A stretch of DNA of 64,000 nucleotides, from the NCBI GenBank assembly GCA_047495785.1, contig JBLDXI010000054.1, forward strand, positions 3,658,001-3,722,000, in the 5' to 3' direction. Made by a program: the position numbers and the translations under genes. Below are positions 56,566-64,000 of this stretch, piece by piece (the first letter of the stretch is position 1; every line of letters begins with the position of its first letter). Source of the stretch: Lepidodermella squamata (Eukaryota; Gastrotricha). The notes under the pieces were generated by a model that was not told the DNA's origin, did no database searches, and worked only from the letters and a program-made list of their open reading frames with translations.

Positions 56566-58675
56566 TTCGTGTTAATTCGCCTCAATGCAATGCAATTCTG
56601 CGAGTTCAGATGCTTCAAGTCATCATTGTCATTACTATTCGTGTTTTTTTCTCGGTCCAAAACTGAAAAATCGCTTCTCTTCGTTGATAACAATATTATT
56701 ATCATAAACACTGCCTCGTTTTAATAAAAACAGAAATCTGATGAGCGGAAAATTCGGTTCTTTTTTAGTTCTCGGTTATAACTGGAAAAAGTGACATGAG
56801 ACCAGACGATTATACCTCTTTCTATCATCTTGTCTTCGAATTTCGAAAATTCGACATGAAGATCTATAATTTTTATCTGCCATTTTGTATGTCTAGTACA
56901 TGTGCAAATTGGCTTATTGTTATATTGAGTTGTTGAGAAGCAATAAAAATTGACGATCAGTTTGATGAATCATTTGTTCTTTTTTCTTCACGTTTCGTTG
57001 ATTAATAGTTTCATTAGTGGCGCGTGTGTTTGACACTAGTGATTCGGCGGCGGCCCAGTGACATAAGCGCGATGATGAAAGGCCGGTGTCGATATATTAC
57101 GCCAGCCGTCCATCTGTTGCTGCTGCCTTTATTAGCAGCGCGCACAGCAAAACGTCCAACGGTCGGCGAGGAAAACATTTAGCGCAGGCCGGGTCAACGG
57201 CGGGTCGGCGAGCGGCGCGCCACGTAAGACGTTGCGTCAAAATATTATAAAAAGGCGCAAATCACGTATTGGGTGACTGCCGCTTTTATTGCCCACGGCT
57301 GCTGAGCTGATGATGAATTGATGTGTCAGGCAGGCAGGCAGGCAGGCGATTAAAGCCGCCCCGTAATAACGCGCAATATAATTACATTATTATTTATTCG
57401 ATTCATTTTGCATCGCCTAATCTGCTCTGTTCAAGTGTAGGCTGTGACACACGCCAGCCGCGAGCTAGTCCGATAATAGCGGCTAATAATAGGTAATAAT
57501 TATCATCAACCGCAAAACACACCTGGCACTTGCCTGCGCTTGACCGATCAAATTAATTAAAAGTGAGTTCGGGAAAACATCGCATTCGCGGAATTTTACA
57601 ATTAAGTTGGAGCATCTCGTAATTAAATAAAGAAATTCCCACCTGTCCTACCACCACCTTCCATCTCGGTGCAAGACAACAAAAATATTGCGGCGTAGTA
57701 GTATACACATAAACGCAGACGTCACGGGACTTGGCTAAGGTTTTTTGGATTGTTTTCACTCTATAAAAAATGCCACGCCAGGATCGCTAACCACGTGGTA
57801 TGAATCACGAGACCTCGTTTCGCACTACTCGATTTTTTATAGATTATTCTATTTTTTTTGCGCTGCGAAAGTATGTCTCTGTAGTGCGAATACAATACCA
57901 TTAAGATAATACCGAGGCGCGGCACATTTATTTCCCATCGCGCTGGCTGCTGGTCTGGATGCCGCAGTTTTTTATTATCGGGCCAATGAGCGCGTAATGT
58001 ATTGCTATTAATATTATCATTGCGTGCTTTGATGCATAAAAAACCACACAAAAACATCACTCGTTTTTTTCTCTCACGTATATGATATATACTGCTGTGG
58101 AACTTTTGCTACCCAAGTACTGACGTAATTTATAATTCCCGTTGATAGTTCTTGCCGTGGAGTGCATTTATTTTGCCATCACCACCATGAAATATGCTAA
58201 AAAAATGAGCACAAACAACTCACGTTATCGCGTTAGTTTTTTTCACCTCTACTGAAATAAACCACCGTTGCCAAAAGTGCCTTGTTGTTTTCCTGCTTTC
58301 ATGCAGCAGGGTGGGGTGCAAAAGGTTATAGAGGGCATCCACGCGGCGTAATAGGCAACAGAACATAGCCATAATTTACCGATTCACTTATTTCACATTG
58401 AAGTGTATAGAGTATATAACTCAGTTTTTTCTCGCTGTGTATAATTTTTTCTCGCTTTTCATCACCGCAAAAAGGGAAATTGTGCGGGGTCTAATATATT
58501 ATATGACGCAGGGGCGCTAGAGGAGAGTTGATCCTGGATTGAATGAAAAAATCGAAGCTGTTCATTCACGCGTAATTACTACTTGTGTGGCTTTCTCTCT
58601 TTCTCTCGCTTCATCATCATAATCATCATCGTCGCAAACAAATCCATTTTGAATTTCTTATGATTTCTCTTTTTT
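56566..58675. other. Intergenic between 4E-motif genes 2 and 3
   Basis: About 2.1 kb with no supported gene. It contains a GGCA microsatellite (about 57330-57350), GC-rich stretches (57140-57240) and AT-rich DNA. Confidence 0.4.
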
Positions 58676-58684
58676 TATAAATAG
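58676..58684 (+). promoter_or_regulatory. Possible TATA box of 4E-motif gene 3
   Basis: TATAAATAG, 110 bp before the chosen ATG. A TCAGTC initiator-like sequence lies about 50 bp downstream, further than the ideal 30 bp, so this is tentative. Confidence 0.4.
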
Positions 58685-58793
58685 ATGAAATAAAGCCTCG
58701 TTTTTTGTACAATACTACGTACAGCCAGTCAGTCAGCAATTCTTCGTGATATTTTTTTAAATTTTGGTACTACTTTCTATATTCAAACAAACA

Positions 58794-59309
58794 ATGGCTG
58801 AATCGCGAGGCAATCGAGCTAATACTGATAATATGGCGGTAAAAACCAGCGCCACGCCTGCAATCTCGATCCAGTGTCGACCGCGGCGTTATTCTCGCGG
58901 TCAGCTGGTGGACATTCGCAACTCGACATCGTCGACCATCAGCTGTGCTAGTTCTTTCGACGATAGCGATTGCGCCATCGCTAACAACGTGTCTTCCTCA
59001 TCCGCAATGGTTCTCAAAATTCCGCTGGCCCTTCGCCGGACCAACTTGCTGTCGTCGTCGTCGAGCGCCGGAGCTGACGATAGTTGTTTCTCGTCGGGTG
59101 CTAGCAGTCCGAGGCGCCAGTATTCACGCGATGAATTGGTCACCCTGCGCAAGGGCGAAAGCTTGAGCGCTGCGAGCAGTCCGAAAAACGACCGCCAATT
59201 CCTGCGTTCGAACAGCAACAACAACAACAACTGCATCGATGACGATGGCAGCGAGCAACAGCGCCGCCTGTTGGCTGTCATTCCACCTGAAATTCGCCGC
59301 GCTCTGTGA
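58794..59309 (+). CDS. Small protein with two eIF4E-binding-like modules, gene 3 of 3
   Basis: A 171-aa intronless frame; ATG 58794 has context ACAATGG and follows a likely leader. Modules: YSRGQLVDIRNSTS, then after a Ser/Asp-rich linker of about 35 residues IPLALRRTN; and YSRDELVTLRKGES, then after a Ser/Asn-rich linker VIPPEIRR, ending two residues later. The ends of all three family members coincide with the second half of a module. Serine runs and an SSP/SSPK context around the motifs would suit phosphoregulation as in 4E-BPs (inference). Confidence 0.78.
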   Translation: MAESRGNRANTDNMAVKTSATPAISIQCRPRRYSRGQLVDIRNSTSSTISCASSFDDSDCAIANNVSSSSAMVLKIPLALRRTNLLSSSSSAGADDSCFSSGASSPRRQYSRDELVTLRKGESLSAASSPKNDRQFLRSNSNNNNNCIDDDGSEQQRRLLAVIPPEIRRAL

Positions 59310-61308
59310 TAAATAAGCGGCGATAAATATAATAACTGAAAAACATGACTTTTTCTATAAAAAAACTACAATTCGTCCCGAGTTTTCCAAGAAAACCGCT
59401 GGCGTGCCCTTTTTCATACTATCCGTTCTTTCTGAATTACACTTGACCCGTTTCTTTTTTTTCGCGCGACAATGACTGGAGTGAAGACTAATCGTAGATC
59501 GGGAAAATCAAACCTTAGTTCATTGAGAAAAAAATCTCACCATACTGGAGTTTTAAGATGGATTTTTTTCTCATTTTTCCCAGGGACTCCCTGAAGTAAT
59601 TCTAAGCCCCAAGGGCTCAAATTCGAGGTTAATAGAAAATGAACTTTATTTTTATTGAATTAGAGAACGTTTCCCGCTTCGTCTCTTACTCTTTCTGCAC
59701 CACTGACCGCAAAACACCGCAGGCGTATCTCTAAAACTTGTTTTGTCTATAAAGAAAACTGCTTTTCATTCTTTAATTTCTTTATATTTACGGGATTCAT
59801 CTTTGGAACTTTTGTATTTCTGTTGCATTCCCATTGCCATCAGATGAAGTCTCGAGTAATATTCGAAATCAGCAGGTTTTTTTTATTAAATGCTACTACC
59901 TATCTGTATGTCATTCAAACTTTAAAATTTTACGAATGGTGGGTGTGTATTACAAATGGGATAATTGACGTTGACGATCGATTTTCGCGACTTGTTTTTC
60001 GGCAAATCGTGTGCTTTTCGTAATGCGATACCTACCTACCATGAATATGGAGGAGGAAATTCTATACCATGCTTTATATTGTTATTACGACTCTTCTCTT
60101 TCTCGCGATAACGTAAAATGAAAGTGTGTCATCTATCACCAGAAGTCATCATCGGCGAGAAGTATGCTCTATCGTACGATAAAATTTAATGAATTGCAAT
60201 TTTTGTATTTTTTTGTAATAAAAACTTTTCAACGTGCAACGACGCGTCGGCTTTTTTCCGCTCCCGCATCAAATCAAGTCTGGAAAATTCCTACGTGAAT
60301 TATTGAGTCTACATCCTGTCTCTAGAGTGCATCAGGTGGATGAGCCGATTATGCGGCGCAGAGGATTTCCATAATCCCATGAGAGTTCGTTTGAGTCATG
60401 TGATCCGGATGTTATCAAATGATTGAAACGAATTAGCCTGAAGGGCTTCGTGCTGCAGCAAAAAAATACCAGGAAAATGAAAATAGGTAAAAACAGGTAG
60501 CTTTAGCTAAGTTGGAAGCTTACCCGGAGTATGAAGTAATTATGGAGTGATGAAGTAAACAATAATAAGCACGGACTCAAGTTCGTATTGGCGCCAAGTT
60601 TTTGCGCCAGATCAAAAATTCGATGTCCCCAGCGCAATAACAGTAGGTCAGTTGTATGGTCAGTGGTTGAGGTCAAATTTCAAAATGTGATCTCTGCAAC
60701 AATTTACAGGAAATGTGGCCTAGTGCCTGTTGCATATGGTGAAGCACATGGCCTTTTCTAATGCGTATTGAAATAAATGACCCAATTTTTCCAAGGTGGA
60801 GTATCTAAGTCACAGACTTTGACAGAAGTCCGGTTGGCCTACATAGCTTGCACTAACGATGTTCGATGTCAAAGAGGCACGTGCCGATCATTTATCTAGC
60901 TTTTTTTTATTTTTAGCATGTAGGCCTATGTAAGTCGTCACATTGTTACTACGCTACGAAAAGGCAACTCGTGACCCAATTTTATTCTTCACTGAGCTCT
61001 TTGTTGTCATAAACATTCAACCAGTAATTATTACTTAGAGAGGTTATTATTTTACCCAACTGACCCACATTATCAAGATGAAAATTTTTATGCTAGTTGC
61101 CAACAATGACGGAAATGGCTGACCAAGCTCGGCAGTTTTAATGTAAATCCATTTGCTAAGGAATTTGCTTATCACTACGCGATATTAAATCTTTGTTAAT
61201 AGCGCGCTCTTATTATATTTCCAGAATATTTTCAACTAATTGATTCCCTCGGAAATTTTAGTTTCATTTTTAACCCTATTTACTGTCCAGTTTTAACTTT
61301 CAATTGCA
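59310..61308. other. Intergenic, no gene seen
   Basis: About 2 kb of AT-rich DNA with the 3' UTR of 4E-motif gene 3 on the left and the promoter of the O-methyltransferase on the right. Nothing else is supported. Confidence 0.4.
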
Positions 61309-62579
61309 ATGAACAACCAAATGACAAACGGTAACAACACCAACGGCGTGGCCTGTGACGGTTTCACGATAAAACTCGAAGGCAAAACGAGTGCAACGAT
61401 GACACCGAGGCAGCATCTACTTTCGATAATGCAATCTCGAACGTTATCGGAATGTCTGTACATCTGCGCGGAACGGGGCATTGCCAACCATGTCAGAAAA
61501 ACCGAGTCGGTCAGCGCCGCGGAACTGGCGAAGCGTCTCGGCTACAACGAAGGCAATCTGCGAAGGTTCATGTCTTATTTAGCCAGCCATGGCATTTTCC
61601 GCGAGCTTCAAAACGGCGTTTTCATTGGCACCGATTTGTCGGACGCGATGCGAGACGACGCCCCGGACAGTTGTGCAAAAGGCCTGCGATGGGCCGGCTG
61701 TGAGCCAATGACGAAAGCTCTGTACCAAATGGAACACTCGCTTCGAACCGGCCAAGAAGCGTTCAGCGTTGCAAATGGCGCGCCAATGTATGACTTTCTA
61801 TCGGCTAACCCTGGCTACGAGACCTTGTTCGACCAAGCTATGCCAGCTTATCACGAATTGATGGTAAAACACTTGACTACCCGTTACGATTTCAACGGCC
61901 ATCCTAGAATTGTCGAGCTCGCTGGCGGCCGTGGGCAGTTGGCGAAACACATTTTGCAACGATTTCCCAGCGTCGCTAGCCTGACAATGATCGAGCGTGA
62001 ATCTGTTGTTAGAAACATCTTGCCTGAATTAATCACCGATCCTGCTTTCAACGCTCGATTCAAAGCTGTTTCCGGCGATATTTTCCAGCCTATTAGTGTA
62101 ATTTTATTATTATTTTTTTGTAAAAAATGACGAAACAAATTAAGGCGGAATTTTTTAATTTTCGGAAATTTGAAAAATTTGAATTTGAATTTTTTAAATT
62201 TTCTGTTGAATTTTGTTTTTTTTAGGCGGACGGTGATTTGTACGTTGTTCTCAATACGATGCACAATTTCAGCGACGAACAAGTTGCGCAAATTCTCGCC
62301 AATTTGCGAGTCGCGTTGCAGCGCAATACAAACGGCCGGCAGTGTAAATTGCTCATCGTCGAGTTCGACACTTATTGCTATGAAGCAAACGAGCCGGCGA
62401 ACCTGGCTCGATGCATCGATCTGCTGATGATGTACGGCTTTGGCGGCAAACAACGCAACGAAGACGCGTGGCGCACACTCCTCGCCGCTGCTGGCTTGCA
62501 GCTGGTCGACGCCACTAATGGCATAATTCGTCTGCCGCCCATGTTCACCGCCTATGAGTGCAAGCTACTCGCGAATTGA
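61309..62579 (+). CDS. SAM-dependent O-methyltransferase, HIOMT/COMT-like
   Basis: Two exons: 61309-62097 and 62226-62579; 380 aa. The N-terminal half is a winged-helix dimerisation domain (VSAAELAKRLGYNEGNLRRF), the C-terminal half a Rossmann methyltransferase. The SAM motif is IVELAGGRGQLA, and the catalytic His region is LNTMHNFSDEQ (family form RVLHDWSDE), so the enzyme looks intact. It belongs to the acetylserotonin/caffeate type O-methyltransferases; the substrate cannot be read from sequence. The donor AGT|GTAATT and acceptor TTTTTTTAG|GCG restore a continuous frame (DIFQPIS-ADGDLYVV). The poly(A) signal AATAAA at 62736 lies just before the convergent neighbour. Confidence 0.88.
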
Positions 62580-62757
62580 GTGAATACTTAATTGAACCGC
62601 TCTCCAATTATCATTTAAAGTTCACCTATCTGTCCTAGATAAGTCGAGGTTCGAAATTTTCCACGCATAATTCAACTGTTTATTCGAAATTATTAGTGAA
62701 TAGTTTATAACACGCTTGACTTTGCTCAGTTGCGAAATAAAAATATTTTCTAGATAA

Positions 62758-63171
62758 TTATCCTAAAATATCGCTTGCGACAGTAGCAGCGAATTCGCTA
62801 TATCGGCGAATTTTTTCGAGATTCAGCATATCGCAGGTGTCTTTGCCGTCGTCGCATGATGCCCAGTGAGTCCACCTGCAGCGGTTAACGCATGAAATAT
62901 TGCAGTCTTCGATGCATACTGATTTGCAGATTTTCCAACACGGTGAAGTGATCAGTAGGATGACGAAGGTGAACGAGGCTATTAGGGCGACGGTCAGTGT
63001 GACCAGAAACAGGCATTTGAGAAAGGAGCAGCAGTTTTCGAGCCGGTTGTGCCGTGTTGGCGACATGAAAACGGCCGAGTAGTAGGCTGGTGGCAAGTCG
63101 TCGCCGCTCTCCACCACATCACCAACCGGTTCGAGAGTCAAATAGCTGTTACTTCCACTAGTTTTAGACAT
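62758..63171 (-). CDS. Small single-pass membrane protein with PPAY motif and Cys-rich ectodomain
   Basis: A 137-aa intronless frame. Residues 1-50 are hydrophilic and contain LPPAYYS, a PPxY motif of the kind bound by WW domains such as Nedd4-family ligases; then a membrane segment (about 53-75: FLVTLTVALIASFTFVILLI), then a cysteine-rich stretch (CWKICKSVCIEDCNISCVNR and on) suitable for a disulfide-linked extracellular or lumenal domain. No N-terminal signal, so type II topology is likely. No family is recognised. Upstream TATTTAAG (about 63263-63270 on the minus strand) could be its TATA box. It is tail to tail with the O-methyltransferase. Confidence 0.65.
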   Translation of the reverse strand: MSKTSGSNSYLTLEPVGDVVESGDDLPPAYYSAVFMSPTRHNRLENCCSFLKCLFLVTLTVALIASFTFVILLITSPCWKICKSVCIEDCNISCVNRCRWTHWASCDDGKDTCDMLNLEKIRRYSEFAATVASDILG

Positions 63172-64000
63172 CGTCTATTTGCTGATTGCTCGGGGTGAAA
63201 AAGGGCGTTATATCGCTGCTACTGCGGGTGCATGCCTGTTTGTTTACCCCCAACTGTCAGCGCTTAAATACGAGGTCCAGTCACCGATTAGGCATTGCTG
63301 GGAAAGGAACAAAAGCCTGTATGTGTAGTGGTTAGCCTCATGGTGACGTAGTTTTTTCTGTTCTTATTCACCACAGCCCACCTACGCATACCACGTAACG
63401 CTATAAGGTTATCATTGAATCATACCACAGCTGAGATGGAAAAAAATCCCACACTCGCTCTTTACGCTACTTCGATTCATTATAGGAAGTCTTGCTTAAA
63501 CAATTAAGCAAATAAAAAGCATTATTTCGAACTCAAAGGTCCGAGGAGAACAATCATTTTAGGGACCACAGGGCTTCTGGCTTTGATTGGCACAGGTAAC
63601 TGGAAACAATAAATTCAAGGATTTTCGGCTTAATTGTGCAAAGAAAATACTGTTGTCACACTTGTTCTCGCTTCATTGACATATTCGTAGAAAATTATCC
63701 GTAAAAATCGACACATTCTAATTCTGGGTGAATCTAATTCTAATTCTGTCTCGAGAATTGAACCTAAAATGTGACTTGAAACACAGACAGTAATTGTTAC
63801 TCGAAACCAAGTTTCACCGAATTTTAGCAAATTGAGAAACTTCATGAGGGACTCATGGTGCGGCCGTAGATATCAATTAATTCCGAATTCGATATTGATT
63901 CGGCCAAGGGTCATACGGTCTGGCATTATTTTTGAGCCGGAAAAAAACTGTTCAAAGTCAGGCTTTCGAACAGGACTCGATCCATATATACTTCAACCAC
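63172..64000. other. Upstream flank of the membrane-protein gene; no other gene seen
   Basis: Contains the probable promoter of the minus-strand gene (about 63180-63300) and AT-rich sequence with short unsupported frames up to the window edge. Confidence 0.35.

Noticed and set aside
1-64000. CRISPR array, bacterial operon or rRNA gene
   Set aside because: The sequence is eukaryotic with split genes; no regularly spaced repeats or rRNA-like segments were seen.

Overview
The window is animal nuclear DNA. It has GT-AG split genes with very short introns (about 45-60 nt) next to longer ones, ATG-flanking contexts typical of animals, AATAAA poly(A) signals, and metazoan families: an L-type voltage-gated calcium channel, a Cys-loop receptor, a SUV39H-type methyltransferase, SVIP and a costars/ABRA protein. 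Arthropod-like channel sequence and compact introns suggest an ecdysozoan invertebrate. A tardigrade is my best guess, but that is an inference I cannot test here.

Layout. 0.5-1.9 kb (-): divergent Cys-loop receptor. 3.0-13.2 kb (-): complete L-type (Cav1) alpha-1 gene; my 14-exon model closes in frame at 1,858 aa, including a terminal exon hidden behind a stop codon that lies inside a GTAAGT donor. An unrelated two-exon gene (6.75-7.52 kb, +) sits inside one Cav1 intron. 13.4-26 kb: mostly non-coding or repetitive, with one 207-aa gene (19,988, +), a tentative small ORF (15,464-15,829, -), palindromic repeats and a 953-bp hAT-like element with a perfect 8-bp target duplication. 26.1-31.4 kb (+): two intronless double-domain dCMP-deaminase-like genes separated by MITEs. 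31.5-38.5 kb: gene-poor, with a probable decayed gene. 38.6-43.1 kb (+): a secreted, probably GPI-anchored protein of unknown function, then a secreted chymotrypsin-fold protease. 43.4-47.2 kb (-): costars/ABRA-like gene and a chromodomain/SET methyltransferase. 48.2-51.3 kb (+): three carbonyl-reductase-like SDR genes plus a truncated fourth copy that records a tandem duplication. 51.4-51.8 kb (+): SVIP, with a 15-nt last coding exon. 51.8-53.5 kb: a 1.7-kb terminal-inverted-repeat element. 54.4-59.3 kb (+): three small intronless genes described below. 61.3-63.2 kb: a HIOMT/COMT-like O-methyltransferase (+), tail to tail with a small cysteine-rich membrane protein (-).

Most interesting system. 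The genes at 54,371, 56,167 and 58,794 share nothing obvious except a repeated module: Y-(S/T)-x3-L-(L/V)-x-(I/L)-R, followed 10-40 residues later by (I/L/V)-P-x-x-(I/L)-R. The first half fits the eIF4E-binding consensus YxxxxL(hydrophobic) and looks most like the Cup/4E-T version. The arrangement recalls the bipartite (canonical plus lateral) eIF4E-binding layout of 4E-BPs. There are seven such modules in three adjacent proteins (two, three and two). I propose a locally duplicated family of multivalent eIF4E-binding proteins, i.e. candidate translational repressors. That function is inferred from motifs only.

Other points of note: catalytic residues are replaced in several paralogues (third SDR YxxxK to YxxxH, SET-domain NHSC to NSRC, deaminase N-domain HAE to HAA/HAI), suggesting pseudoenzymes beside active relatives.
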